From contig JAJKFL010000003.1 in assembly GCA_021186555.1 (NCBI GenBank), positions 36,940,908 through 37,004,907 on the forward strand: a DNA stretch of 64,000 nucleotides, written 5' to 3'. Numbering within the stretch: the first letter of the stretch is position 1; the number at the start of each line of letters is the position of its first letter. The translations under genes were made by a program, and so were the position numbers. A model generated the notes under the pieces. The model searched no databases and was not told where the DNA came from. It saw only the letters and a program-made list of their open reading frames with translations. Source of the stretch: Reticulitermes speratus. Lineage: Eukaryota > Arthropoda > Insecta > Blattodea > Rhinotermitidae. Positions 12,301 to 27,000 of this stretch are shown here, in pieces.

Positions 12301-15300
12301 CTGGAACCCCAGAACAGCACACTAATTCTGGAATTGTATTGTATTACTGAGCAAGCAAAGTATATGTGAGTGTTCATAACCATTACGCACTTAATCAATT
12401 GGTGTAGTGATAATGCTTTAGACTTGTATGCCTGGTTTGATCTGAAACTGGGTCATAGCTATCCTAACTGATGTGTTCATGGTTCTGCACAGTCCTTCCA
12501 GGAAGATGCTGGATAGTACATTGATTAGGCCAAAAGCACCTTATGATCAGATGTCCACTTGAACATTGGCTTGTTGTTACATGTTTTCAGGTTTTTTGGT
12601 GGTGATTTTCTTATTGAGACTGGTCTTCTGGGTTGGGTGACACCATGTTTTGTCTTATTAGGTGAATATCATTCCTTTGGACATAATTGATGCTTCTGCT
12701 GTCTGCAGGGTTGTCTTTTCTCTTATGATGACACTTGATGTCCGTTAAAAGGACACATTTTGTTCTTGGTTTTTCTCATTTCCTCTGTGCCATCTCCCTT
12801 TCGGTCTGCACGGGACTTTGTTCACATTCCCCCCTGTTGTGGATCTGTTTGGCACCTTCCTTGTTCCCTGCCGTAAAACTAACTGCATCTTCACCTATTA
12901 CATTTGCCCTGATTATTGGAGGCAGCATTGTTTCTCCAAAATGTCCACTGCTGACCTACAAGGCTACATACTGTCAATAAACCAGAAGCATTACAATCTC
13001 AACTGGGTCATTGTCGTTTCTCATTTGCCTAAATGCAAATTTTAAGATATTTCTTCAGTTTTCTGCTAAGGATGAAATTTATTACTGTGAATAAGGACGT
13101 ATACCTATGCTGAACAATGCTCCCAGTGGTGACCAGCAGAACCTCATGAGTTCCCACTTCAACTGCACTGACTCTTATCAGGCTGTGTTCACTGACAAAT
13201 AGCCAAATTCATGTTTATGTAGCTGTGACTCCCGGCGGAGATGATGAACGTGAGGCAACACAGTCATAGCCAACAGGCTAGTGGAGCATAATCGATGCCC
13301 AGACACCATTGAAGAATGGTAGGAAGTAGATGTACGTGGGCGTTACAGACGGATTTATAATAAGTTGTGGCTGTGAAGAACTTTGTAACATTCAAGCGAA
13401 TGATTAGCAATATGTGAAGAAAACTGAAAATTGAATTGTATTTTAACTGGATGGTTTTGATTCTAAACTTTTCCTTTTTTTCCCATTTTCTATATTTGAA
13501 GAGAAGCAAAACAGTAGGCTTGTTATCTCTCATAATATGCTTAGTGGTGTGGTGTGTGTGGGTGTGGGTGTGTGTGTGTGAGTGTAAGAGAAATACATCT
13601 ATGCACACAAAAGCATTTCTAGCGCTGCGTGGACAGTGATATTACTAATTTTATTATGACCAGTCTATCCCAATTCCTTTTAGGATTTGCATTAATTTGG
13701 TCCAGTTGACACGGTCAAATGCCTTCTGCCAGTCTATGAAGCAAGCACACAATTCCTCATCTATGACCAAGGTTCGTTCTGATATTATTCTCAGCATCCC
13801 AATTGCATCCCTAGTTCCTTTTCCTCTTCTAAATCCAAACTGATCTTCTCCAAGTGCATCTTCAATTTTCCTCTCAATCCTTCTTTTAAGTATCCTCGCT
13901 ACTATCTTTGCTGCATGAGCGATGATGCTGATTGTGCGATGGTCGCTGCATTTTGTAGCTTTGGGCTTCTTCTTTAAGGCAATCATTGTAACTTCAATAA
14001 AATCTCTGGGCCATTCTCCAGTTACATACATGCTGTTGATCATCTGTGTCATTAGCCTTAGACCACCTTCTCCCAACAATTTGAGTACATCCCCAGGTAC
14101 ATCATCATCTCCTGTAGCCTTCTTATCCCTCATCTCCTTGATAGCTTTTTCCACTTCACTTTGCAAAATATGAGGGCCTCTCTCATCTTCATCTACTTCA
14201 TCTTCAGGTTCGACGTCTAGATGTTCTGGTCGATTAGCTCGATCGTAGAGCTCTGTGATATAATTCTCCCAAATTTGCAGTACTCTTCTCTGATTTATTA
14301 TTATATTGCCTTGAGAGTCTTCGATGCCAATGTTTTGAATCCCATGGTTTTCTTTCCAACCTAGTTCCTTTGTCTTCATGTACATTAAATCATAACGTCC
14401 TATTCTTTGAAATTCTATGATCTCGTCGCATATGCTCTCCAGATATTCCTTCTTGGCGTTGTCCGTGGCTCTTTTCAACTCATTCCTCAGTCTTCTGTAG
14501 TTCTTCCGTCCTTCTTCATTGTTGATATTCTTCCATTTCCTTCGTTCATCCATTTTACTGATCATCTCCTGTGTAATCCATGGCTTTCTTGCTCTCCTCT
14601 CGACTTTTCCAACCAAACCACTCATAGTATCTAACACACATTTCTTGATATTGTTCCACTGCACTTCCACATTCCCACTTTCACATTTGATTGCACCAAG
14701 CTGTTCTTCTAGTCTATCGTGTACTACCTGTCGTTGAGCATATAGCTTCTCCAAATCCCATCTTGGTTTTTTCTTGTGGAACCTCATGATCTTCTTCAAT
14801 CTGGTGCAGATCTTTGCAACCAGTAAATTGTGGTCAGAGTCAATATCTGCTCCAGGCAGTGTCTGCACATCCTTCACACTGTTCCTGAATCGTTGTTTCA
14901 CTAGTACATAGTCCAGCTGATATCGATTCCTATCTCCTGGTGATTTCCACGTGTACAATCTTCTTTTAGGTTTTTTGAACCATGTGTTTGTTATAACAAG
15001 TCCATTTCTTTCACAGAAGTCAATAAGCATTTGACCTCTCTGATTCCTCCTTCCCAGTCCATATGGTCCAACAGTGTTGTGATGTGCTTTATCTCCAACC
15101 ACACTGTTCCAATCTCCCATTATAATCGTGTTTGTCGCACCCTTTCCATCCTCTTCAAGAATTTCTTCAATTATATCATACAACTCTTCCACTTCGTCAT
15201 CTTCATAGTCCGATGTTGGCATATACACTTGCACTATCAAAATACTTACCGGTTCTGCCTGCAATTTAATAGCAATGATTCTGTCACTATACACACTCTT

Positions 15301-18035
15301 CTTAACAACACTTTTCACTACGCTTTTATGCACTACTATTGCTACGCCTCTTTCAGCATTGTCACCCCGGAATAATACACTGTATAATCACCACTTTTTA
15401 TTTCACCTTGACCCTTCCACCGCACTTCACTAACACCTAGCACAGACACTGCGTTCTTCTGCATCTCTTTCTTCAAATTTTCGAGTTTTCCTCCTTGATT
15501 CAAGGTCCTTACGTTCCAAGTGCCTATCCTGAAGCTGTTCTGTTCATTCTGTGTCTTCTGCTTTTGTCTGTATTCATTACCGCGTGGTGTCTCCCCTAGA
15601 AAACACTCCCCCCCGGAGATCCGAATGGGGGAGTAGTTTACCTCCGGAATGTTTTGTCTCCAGAGGAAGCATCTCGCATTTGGCATTTGTCTCTGTTTCT
15701 GGAAGAGACTATCCAGGAAAAGTAATAATGTGGTAGTTTTTCCATTTGCTTTCCACATCGCAGTACAGCAGCCGTTCAGACCGCTCTGGTCACGCCTGTT
15801 GCTACACGATCATGAACCATCTCGAGCATCATTTGCTCTGTGCTTCATGTCGCTACTGATGTCGCTGCTTCCGGCATCAGGGGAGCTTTTATTCGGTTTC
15901 CCATCTCCTAGGCATCTCTCTTCGTCTGGTTCCTACCCTTTTGATCTGTCCGGCTTGGGAGACCCTACTGGTAGCAATGCTACCGCCGGCTTAGCTCTCA
16001 GGGTCACTGGAACTCACAAGCCCCTCTACCACGGCAAGGTGAAGATACCAACAAAGGGGTGAATGATATTGCTGTGTTTATAATTCTAAATTTTCTGACA
16101 CTATTGTGGATACAGGAAAATTATTGGGTGAATGAAGTGGAGCCTATACTATCAGTCTTGACTGAAACATTTTGTACCATACCTGGAACCCCAGAACAGC
16201 ACACTAATTCTGGAATTGTATTGTATTACTGAGCAAGCAAAGTATATGTGAGTGTCTCATAACCATTACGCACTTAATCAATTGGTGTAGTGATAATGCT
16301 TTAGACTTGTATGCCTGGTTTGAATCTGAACTGGGTCATTAGCTATCCTAACTGATGTGTTCATGGTTCTGCACAGTCCTTCCAGGAAGATGCTGGATAG
16401 TACATTGATTAGGCCACAGCCACTTCCTGCAAAACCCTTTTCAATTCATAATTTATTACTCATCCTATCATTTGACAGAGGGCACGTGGTGGCGAAGTTG
16501 GTTCAGGCACTGCGCTACAAGCTGGAAGGTCGCGGATTCGATTCCCGATGGTGTCATTGGAATTTTTCGTTGACATAACCCTTTCAGTCCCACTACGGCC
16601 CTGGGGTCAACTCAGCCTCTAACAGAAATGAGTACCAGGAATATTTCCTGGGGGGTAAAGGCGGCCGGTGCGTAGGGCTGACAACCTTACCACCTTCATG
16701 TGCCGATTGTCTAGAAATCTAGGAGCCTCAACCTCTTGGAACCCTAAGGGCCTGTCTAGGCCTGTAATGGGATTGCTTTACCTTTACCTATCATTTGACA
16801 CTGTGTAGTCTGAGTTACTGACAACACCATAAAAACCGTAAAAATTGCCAGAATTGGGGACAAAATCATAATATAAAGATGACAGATAATAAATCCTAAC
16901 AAATGTGATAACATCCAAATGCCTTGAATGGCAGTAACAAATCGAAATTACTTTTCACACAGAAGCTAAGAGGAGACTGATATTGGGAAGTGCTTGCTAC
17001 TATTCAATTCAGAACTTTTTACATATCCATCTCCTGTATGGGCAAAAGCACCTTAAGATCAGCATGTCCACTTAAACACTTGGCTTGTTGTACAAGTTTT
17101 CAGGTTTTTTGGTGGTGATTTTATTGAGACTGGTCTTCTGGGTTGTGACACCATGTAGTCTTATAGGTGAATATCATTCATTTGGACAAATATGCTTCTT
17201 CTGTCTGCAGGGTTGTCTTTTCTCTTATGATGACACTTGATGTCCTTTAAAAGGACACATTTTTTTCTTGGTTTTTCACATTTCCTCTTTGCCATCCCTT
17301 TCGGTCTGCACTGGACTTTGTCACCTTCCCCCCTGTTGTGGATCTGATTGGCCACCTTCCTTGTTCCCTGCCTGTAAAACCTAACTGCATCTTCACCTAT
17401 TACATTTGACCCTGAATATGGAGGCAGCATGTTTCTCCAAAATGTCACTGCTGACCTACAAGGCTACATACTGTCAATAAACCAGAAGCATACAATCTCA
17501 ACTGGACATTGTCTTTTCCTCATTTGCCTAAATGCAATTTTAAGATTATTTCCTCAGTTTCTGCAAGGATGAAATTATTACCTGTGAATATGACTTATAC
17601 CTTGCTGACAAACTGCTCCAGTGGTGACCAGCAGAACCTCACTGAGTTCCCACTTCAACTGCACTGACTTATCAGCTGTGTCCTCACTGACAAATAGCCC
17701 AAATTCATGTTTAGGTAGCTGTGACTCCCGGCGGAGAATGAACGTGAGTGCAACAGTCATAGCCAACAGCAGTGAGCATAACGATGCCCAGACACCAACT
17801 GAGAATGGTAGGATGTAGATGTTACGTGCGGCCCGTACAGACTGCACTTTATAATACAGTTGTGGCCTGTGACAGAAATGTCACACATTCAAGAGAACTG
17901 ATTAGCATATGTGAAGAAAACTGAAAATTGAATTGTATTTTAACTGGATGGTTTGATTCCTAATACTTTTCCTTTTTTTCCCAATTTCTATATTTATGAG
18001 AAGCAAAACAGTAGAACGTTCTACATACATATGAC

Positions 18036-18076
<41 letters not shown>

Positions 18077-21000
18077 GCAGAAATACATATACTGCCACAC
18101 AAACATATATAGCATGAGTGACCCAGTGACTCATTTACTACATTTTATTCATGAACGCTATACAGTATTGTGTTAAAGCAAATTTTCCTACTATAACTGC
18201 ACTTGGTAATTTTCATCATAATCCATTTATGTTTCCATGATGGTGGATCATATCTTCCATTTTCTGTCCTTCCAAAAGCATTCACTTTATACCTTGTCTC
18301 TTTCTTCCATATTCAATTTTATATACCTTTTCTCACTTGTTCTCATTAACCATCTTCAATTCTCATGCAGTCAAGGAGTCCTATTGCTGTTCATGCATAT
18401 GTTCATAACATAGTACCCATAAATTCATCAGTATTTCTATATCTCTGGGAATTTCACCTCTGCTGCTTGTAATCTTAATGCTCTCTTTTGTTTCTGCTCT
18501 ATGTATAGAAGACACAGCCAGTATGTGTGGCAGTGCTACAGTGGGTGAAGTGACTGTCATTCAGTTTTATAGATTTTGTAGTAAAATCTGATCCAAGGGC
18601 TACCTAGCCTATTCTGTAAAACCTTCTGCTGTAAGAAACTGCTTTTGTGTGTGGGGTGGGAAGTTAAGGAAGATGTGTTCCTGCTTTGTTTCTGCTTTAT
18701 TAATTTTTGAAGGAAAGTCTTGGTGGTTGTAGTATATTTAATTTTGATGAGCAATAATCACATACTTTTTGATGAAGTGATTTCAATAAAATTAATTAAA
18801 TGAGTGACTGGAGGGCTTCATTTGTGTATTTTTAGTGCAGAAGTAAACATTATTTACCATATCAGAATGTTGCTAATGTACAGTTGATAATTACTTACAT
18901 TCTGTCAACAAAGATCTTAAGTTTCTTTATGAGCAGAATTAGGTGGAGTGTATTAAAGTTATTCAAAATTGTAACTTACAGACAGCACTTGCTGTTTAAG
19001 TTGTATCACAACTCATATATTAGTGTAGTTTAGTGTATCTTTGGAACATGAATTTGTCTTCCTGTGACAAAATTGTATTTGATGTAACGTGATTATACAA
19101 ACTCCCTGTCTATCTAGTTTTAAGTAATTTATTTTAATTATCATATAAATGTTGTCAGGTCTCAGCACAGACCAGTCTCTCAGGTATGGCTGTGGTCCCA
19201 CAATCAGTTAATTAATAAAAATACTGATGACTTGAATTTGTACATTACAGAAACATTCGCATGTAGCACTGTGGGTAAGAGCAGAGGCAATTCCATTATA
19301 AATCACCTGAGACACTGCCCTAAAGAGAATTGATTTCACATTAAATTGCTGTCATTTACTCTTATGTTCCTTTGTCAACTTAGAGTTTATTCCTATAGAA
19401 TAGAAATCACACTGTGATGTTCTACTGAACTGTCTCCATATACTCTGTTCAATGGAACTGTGTGTTTGAAGGGAAATAAAAATTTCTGGCATAATGGAAA
19501 TGAAGTTTTTTACTGGTAATGTATTCTAAGCAAAGAGAACTCTATACACTGACCTTGTCTTTGACATGATTTTAAGTCTAAAATTATACTGGTTCCCTTC
19601 TGTGGAGTATGTCAGTCACATATAACCACAATTAAGGAAAGTGATTTTGCCTTGAAGAGTGCCACTGTATACAGATCAAACAAAACAGTGTACATATTGC
19701 ATCTGACACACGAAGTGAATGTCAATCAATGTCTGTCGCATATGGTACAGCTTTTATGTGCACTGACACTACTTTGTGTCACTGAATAATTTAAATTATA
19801 ACGAGCTTGGCAAGTTTGGCTGTAGACATATTGATCACAGAGCAATATGCAGAAGTAGTAACAGTCAAGAAAACTGAAGTGTAGGGTCTTTTAGTCAGAA
19901 AACTGGGTTCCTCTTCAATCCATTAAAATAGATGATATTGGGGTATGTTAATAATATATCTTTCTTGATATGTAATGCTGGTAACATTTTTAAAGGTTTT
20001 CAGGTTTTCATGGCAGTTGTTCAAATGATGGTCTTTTTTTTGGTGGTGGTGTGGTGGTGGTGGTGGGTTTGGGGGCTAATGCCATGTGCTTGGTAAAAGC
20101 CTTATCCCCCCCTTCCATAGCTCTGATTGGCCAAAATTTCCTCAAATCCTTTGATGTAACCAATACATTTCCTCCCTCCCAGTTCCTTCGGCATCTGCCT
20201 GAACCAGGTTCAGTAACCCTGAAGACGGTGGCAGGACATTCCTCTGAGACATTAGAACATACCTTTACTAGATGGAGTAAAAGCCCCCAAAATGATCATA
20301 AATTTAACACTTTTACAGAAAGGGACAAAGGATATTGATACAGGACACCATCCCGTGAGAGAAAAATGCTGAATTAGAATTCAGCCACACTTACTATCAT
20401 ATCAAATGTGATTTGACCGACACAATTTGTTCACCTGGAATAATAAGACAGCTCTAGAAACTAGATTCTAACAGGGTGGGTGTTTAAAGTACTATGTATA
20501 TAAATTCATGTAAAGTGACTGAGGTAAAGCTTTTTTCATAACAAGTGATGAAGGCTCAGAGAGGAGATGCAATGTTGGGCTTCCATCTTCACTTTGACAT
20601 TCAGCACAACTAGGATGACAGAGTTGTGAGCTCTATGCACCAGCTGCACATTACTCATTTCTGTTAGAGGCTGAGTGGGCCCCAGAGCTACTGAATGTGG
20701 GCAGAAGGAATAGGTCACTTGAAAATTTCGAAGGACCCTACCGAGTGTGGTCAGTCTGAGTGTGATCGTACAGCCTTGACAATCATGAGGCCCTGGCCTA
20801 CTCGGGGCTGTTGTGCCATGAAAAAAAATTCTTCTAGATGTGTGAATGAATGATTCATTATACATGTTCTAAGTGAAGGCCACAAATGACTTCACAATCC
20901 TAATTCGTCCATGTCCTTCAAAAGTATGAGTTTAGTCTAATATTTTAGTGAAACTTCTCAATATAAATTTTCAGCAATCTATTTATTCTCTGAGACTTAC

Positions 21001-24000
21001 ATTAAGACACAGGCAGATGGGACTCCAACAGCACTGTTCATTCCTTTGTTTTGTGTGAAAGACGTCATCTGTTATTATCTTACATCAGTTATCTGCACTT
21101 CATAGAATGTAATGTGTAGAACAACAGAAATAAATTTTGGAGAAAATAACACTGGTAGTAATTACATACCGTAGACCCACGTCATGAAATCGTAAATGAC
21201 ATCATACTGCCCTCTGTGTCATAACAAAGAAATCATACATAAAAACATGGAACAATGGGAGAATAATTAAATTCACCATCCAGATGTAAAGTTTTTTAAT
21301 ACTGAGAAATTAATGTATGAAAGTAAAATTACTATACCAGTATTTATGTGGGAGGAGGGGAGCCAGAAACGAAAATAGACGGTCTTGGTGGTTCATTTCT
21401 GGGTTATGAGTATCCTATACATACAGATTTACTTTATAATTGCCTTATAATATTAAAGTCATAATGAAGGGTTTTCATTTTAAGTTCAATATGACAGGGA
21501 AACAACGAAATTTGCATTGCAGCCACTTTGCCATACTCCTTTACAAATCAACATTCTTGTGTTAGGGTAAATGGCAAAACAGAACCAAAAGAATAGACAA
21601 AGATTTACCTGAATTTCTCGACAGCTACAGTGTATTCCGCTAATCCTACTCTGTCATGAGTGACAATAATACTGGATGCGCCAATATCTGCTTCACCTCT
21701 GGTTAGCTGTTGGAGGACCCATAATTCTCTTGAGTTCTTGAATCGGCCCCTTGACTCAACTACCTGCAATCTGTATTGTTTTACCTTAGCAGAGAAATTA
21801 ACTTGTGGCAAACAGCTTGGTCTGAGGAATAGAAAATTTCATGTCAATCTTATTAATTTATTTGTGATATATTTAATAATACTAGTGCTGTCAATACCTC
21901 TCACTTTATAGCATTAAATGGTAGAATAAGTAGTACATAATGAACTGAATGGGATGTGGAAGGAAATGTTTATGGCATCAGAGAATTTTCCTGGAGGGAC
22001 TGAGGAAAACCACAGAATACTTCAGTCATTATAGCTGTACTCTGTGCCAAGATTTGAATCAGGTATGTTATAAACAACAAGCTGGAGTGCTATTCACTTG
22101 ACTGTGAAATTCATTTTCTCTTAATAAAACAAACATTTTACATTGCCGTCTCCTTGTAAGTCACTTAACTTAGCTCAAGTACTGTGTACATTAAGGATGC
22201 CTGGGAACCAGACATTTTATTTCTGACTTGCTTTACAAAAAGGAATTGGGGTAATGCTGTCAGCATAGTGATTAGGCTATGGGCTGGGCAACAGATGAAT
22301 CATGGTTTAATTCCTGGCAACGGCAAGAGATTTTTAAGTGAGATACTGACCACTAACCCCATATAGTGCCAAGGTCATGAATGATTGGAGCTATAACCCA
22401 CTCCCCCCATATGCCTCTTTACCTTCACTATGCTTTGGAAAAAACACAAGACACATTCATAATACAGTCTGACAACAAATTTCATTGTGGAATGGTGGGC
22501 TTTACTGCATGCCATTAACGTCAGCACAATTACAGGAATAAAATAATGATATGTTTGGTACCTCATAAATGTTAAGGATAACAAACAACAACAAAAACAA
22601 TAATAATTCTAGGCTCTAGCTGTGAACCACATTTTGAGGAAGGGTGCTCGTTATTTTTTAGACAGAGATTTGTGAATTTAAAAGAATTATTATTCAAAAA
22701 ATCTCATAATCTGTTAAGTTCCTGGAATAAGTCCCAAACCCAATTATACTGGTAATAAATGAGAATCAAATAACACTTAAGTCAGAGAATGACAAATATT
22801 TTTTTTTAGACTAGGAGCCTGTTTGAGTTTTAAAAATTGTTATCATTGTGATACAAAGGTGATCTGCGTGGATTAGTCCAATTTGGATAAAATCTGGTAC
22901 AAGAGACATGCACAAAAGGGTACTGAGTAACTGACTTTCATGAAAGTTGGTGCAGTGACAGCCATACATGAATTTCTCTTTTTACTTATTGTCAGATTTG
23001 GATGAAAATCACTATCAGAGATCTACATGTAATGCTGTTGAGAATTTACGAGTTTCATAAAAATTGGCACAGGGAAGACCATACTTTATAGGCATAAAGG
23101 AAATTACCTTTACCTGTGTACCGTGAGAACATAAGACTTTTTGAAAGTAAAGAATGTGTTGGTAGAATCTGACCTACGCCATGGAATACACAATTTGCAG
23201 TCTTATTGCTCATTATGGACAAGCAAATTGTTGGTCTGTTGAGTTATGTAGATATGTACATTGTGTGCGTGTGTGTGTGAACACTACATTACCTGAAGTT
23301 CAGTACTGCTGTTAATAATTGCAAAAGGGACCAGTCATACATCTGTCGACTCTCCTGAGCATGGATTGGACCCTGAAAATGGAGATAATATTAGTTACCT
23401 TTTTAATTCAGTTTTATTTGGGCTTTATAGATACAGAAGTTGTTCAAGGGTTCATAAGTCATGAGTTATAATTGGTTAGGTGTGAACTGACCATGGTCTG
23501 TGTTAAGAATCCAGGCAACACAAGAGTTAGACTACTGAGTTCAGTTTGAAACTGAAATGACAATGACAAAAGAAATATGTAATGGAAATCCAATCTAATA
23601 AAACAGACAAGATCTAAAACTTTCATAGGAGTCTGATTAAATTAATTATTGCTGTATTATACTGTGTGTCAGGTTATCAATATAAAATACATATTTCATG
23701 GAAGTATTTATCTATCCTCATAGCTAACAGGTTGCCTCAGAATGTACTGTTGTTGATTTCTAGCAAAGGATGGACTGTGGACATTAACTTGCCTCTATTT
23801 CTTTGTCTTAACTCAGTGATGATAATGAAAGTTTGCTGAAGGTAACAAATTTCTTGACAGAAAATAAGTGTTTTTAATACATGTGCAGTACTTTCCTTCA
23901 AGATCAGTCCTGTGATTTTAACATGCATGTAATGGTCAGTAACTAACATTTATAAGGAACATGAATAGGTATTTACATAAAGTTACTAGGGGAAAGAGTT

Positions 24001-27000
24001 ACTTTATTTTTAGTATACTCTTTCTAGATGAAATTTGTAGGGATAGTCTTATTAGATAAGTGTATGATGATGGTTGAAGGTGGTATGTGACTGATGTTCA
24101 AGGATTTCTGCTGATACTCCTTGTGAGTGAATGTACTTTACCAAGTTGGAGCAAGGCCAGAGATCATATCATACTGATATATCTCTTAAAATTATAGTGG
24201 GGTAAAATTTACCGAAAAATAACACTGACTGTCGTGGTCAAGTGGATGGCATTCTGCTTACTATTCAGCAAGCCCCATGCTGAAATTTTGGTCTGGACTC
24301 TGGTGTGCTACCTATGGTTTTTAAAGGTTTTCCTTAGTCCATCCAAAAAATTCCAGAACAGTATCTCATATTAGGCCATGATTGCTTCCTTCCTCATGCC
24401 TTACCCATCATCCAGTGCTATGTGGCCTGAGCTACTGACATCAATGTTAAATATAAAAATCTCATAGGAAAAGTCCAGCCTTTGGGAAATGAGGCAGAGG
24501 ATAATTTTAATTGGAAAAACAGAGAAATAGTTCCTGAAGTTGTGAACTGGATTGAGTTTGATAATGATAATCTTTGGTCATTTATAAAGGTTTCTGATAA
24601 TGGTTTAATTAATTACTCTCAGGACCAGTGGACCAGTGACAGAACAGCCATTTCAATTGGTCCCAGATGAGTAGGAGACTCCTCAACGTTTCATCTGAGT
24701 AAGGAAAAAGATCCAATTTCTGAAATGTGTTCTGTGTGGAATACTAGACAACAGATAAAGTCCAGAAACCAAGAAATTCTAAATTAATGTTTAAGTTTCA
24801 TTAACAACGGTGAATTTCTTGAGCAGTCAGTGACTACCCAACAATTACACTGTACCTTGTAGTTTGTGTTCCGAGTAGGCATTTCATGCAGAGGACATCC
24901 TTTCTCATTAGTTCTTAATGTCACTTACTATGATGGTGAAGGGATAAATATGTAAGGATGTGAGGTAAAGCACTCTTCTGGTATTGTTATTCAACTTATA
25001 TGATACCATAACAGACAGGCAGTTTGAATGACTTTTCCTGACACAAAAGTAACTTCATGAGTGCAGACTTCATTGCATACTACCGAACATTTGTATTTAA
25101 TCCCAAATAAAGAGATTGAACTTTTAAAGAAGTGCAAACAAGAAGCCTAGAGGAAACTGCAACTCAGTGACAGTATAATTTAGCTGAAGGGACTAAATTT
25201 ATTTTTGGAAAATAAAACAAATTAACTAAAACAACAGAATCATAAATACAGTACATCCTAAAATATTACTCCTTTACTTTGTCTGATTGTATGCCACTGG
25301 CAGTAATAATAGAGCAACTGTAATGTTCAGTGGATCAATACGTAATATTAATGCCATGTAAAGTTAAAAGAAAAAAGATCCCTATTGAAGCCATGGAGTA
25401 TACAGCGGGTCTAGAAGTATAGCTCCACTCATTTTTAACCTTGGCATTAGATGACATGAGTGGTTAACTTCACGTGCTGGCCACTTTACCCCTGGGAAAG
25501 AACACCAGTACCCATTCAATAGGGGGCAGTGTGGGCCCCAGAACCAGTCTGGATGCTTTGGAGATGAGAAAAATATCTTGCCCCTACGGGGATTTGAACC
25601 CTGGACCGTCAAGCTTATGCACAGTTGCTATACTGACTATGCTACCCTGACAATATTAATGCCTTAAAGAATTGTAAAGTCTTTGATGAAGAACTATGTT
25701 TTCGGCAGTGTCAGCATAATCATTTTGGGTTAATTGATGGTGAGACTGAAGGGTTCCAATATGTGTAAAGTTTAAACATTGGATTTTATTTCAAGTGTAG
25801 TAGAATATTCAATAAATTCATTCTGATAGAAACAATTGGAGTCTTGAAATCTTGAATATATTTTATTTTTATATAATTTAGGTGTCCCTGACCTGGCACA
25901 TATGACCAAAAAAATTTGCACAATTTTATTTTCATAACACAAACCACATTCAGTGTTTGGTTTATATTATGTGTTGGTTTATGAAAATGTAATAGCCACA
26001 GTGTCAGTTAAAACTTACAACATTTAATTTGTGAGTTCAGGGCCCATTAATTTCTCAGTGCTATGAATGAAAAATTATTCAAGGTGGGTATAAATCCTAG
26101 GATTCATAACTTATCACAGGCCACAAAACTAAGTTTATATAGAAGAAAAAGATTCAATAATGGCAAGGTGAAATTATGCCACTTCTAATCAGGCCATGCA
26201 TTTTTATTAATACATTTTTTAATAATCTGTCCTTCTGAAATCAAATCATGGATGTAACTCTAAACTTACTTCCTGATTCAGTTTCTAAAGTTTGCTGAGA
26301 AAATTTCTTACCACAGCTGTAACATTGAGTACTGCTCCTTTCAAGTCATGTATTTCACTCTTGTTGAAAATACTAGACACCACTTTCAACCCATGACTGG
26401 AACTCCAATGCCCTGCAACGTCTCCTGGTTGACCAACTACTGGTCCAAATGATCTAGGGATTTTACTGAATCAGCGGAATTACAGGGAAGCAGTCAAGTG
26501 ATGCAATGGTGACAGTAGGCGGTATAACATTGGCATTATTGTTTTGATGCACATCTGTTAGACTGAAATTGCCAGATATCAGGTTACCATAATAGAGAAA
26601 CAACCAGTGGATCCCACGATTATGGAACATACGTGCAGCAAGTGCCTAGAAAAGAAAATACAATAATTTCACTTGTCTAAATCAGACATACCGTATTACA
26701 TTACACAAACATTTTCAAGTTAAACTTATGGACAAAATCATATCATATACATGGCAAGGTGGTTATTTCTTCTGCATCTGACAACTGTGGAAGGACTTTA
26801 ATCTCACGAACAGTAATACCAAGTAATTCCTTCTGGGCAAATATAAAGAGTACGTTAGAAGAGGCTGCATTTGTTTCCAGTGTCTTCCTCCTTGATTCCT
26901 ATTAATTTTACAAGTTTCATTTATAATCTACGTTTACATTTGTTTACGTGACTACTTAAATTTCTGAATCACTTTTTCTTCATTTCTGGTTACACAATAT

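Larger units (their letters stand above)
9785..13653. repeat. Tandem duplication, left unit
   Basis: This matches 13654-about 18155 in order: the 5' two thirds of LINE A, its target-site duplication, a family-2 SINE remnant, a non-coding stretch, the IR exon 6 copy, and a GT-repeat flank. The junction at 13653/13654 joins '...TTTTATTATGACC' directly to LINE interior 'AGTCTATCCC', sharing 'CC' with the natural LINE sequence at 9784. The left unit lacks about 630 bp present in the right unit. Base agreement is near perfect in the LINE ORF and poor (single-base indels) to the right of it. Confidence 0.85.
13654..18155. repeat. Tandem duplication, right unit
   Basis: The second copy of 9785-13653, about 4.5 kb. 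It is longer because it holds a family-2 SINE with a family-1 SINE inside it (16265-about 16900). Its IR exon 6 (17601-17866) is intact with good splice sites. Similarity fades at about 18150 ('TTTTATTCATGAAC'). Confidence 0.8.

Noticed and set aside
13654..15333. Copy 2 of LINE A as a separately inserted element
   Set aside because: It lacks its own 3' end and 3' target-site duplication, and shares copy 1's right flank, so it arises from the tandem duplication.
16478..16560. Possible functional tRNA gene (A and B boxes)
   Set aside because: The tRNA-like head is followed by a conserved non-tRNA body and tail, and the whole is bounded by a target-site duplication; it is a SINE. The same holds for 60540-60640.
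17161..17448. Minus-strand open frame of 95 codons rich in Lys/Arg and Cys
   Set aside because: I considered a piggyBac-type cysteine tail, but the cysteine spacing does not fit. The duplicated counterpart at 12.7-13.0 kb is broken, and the segment lies in an IR intron.
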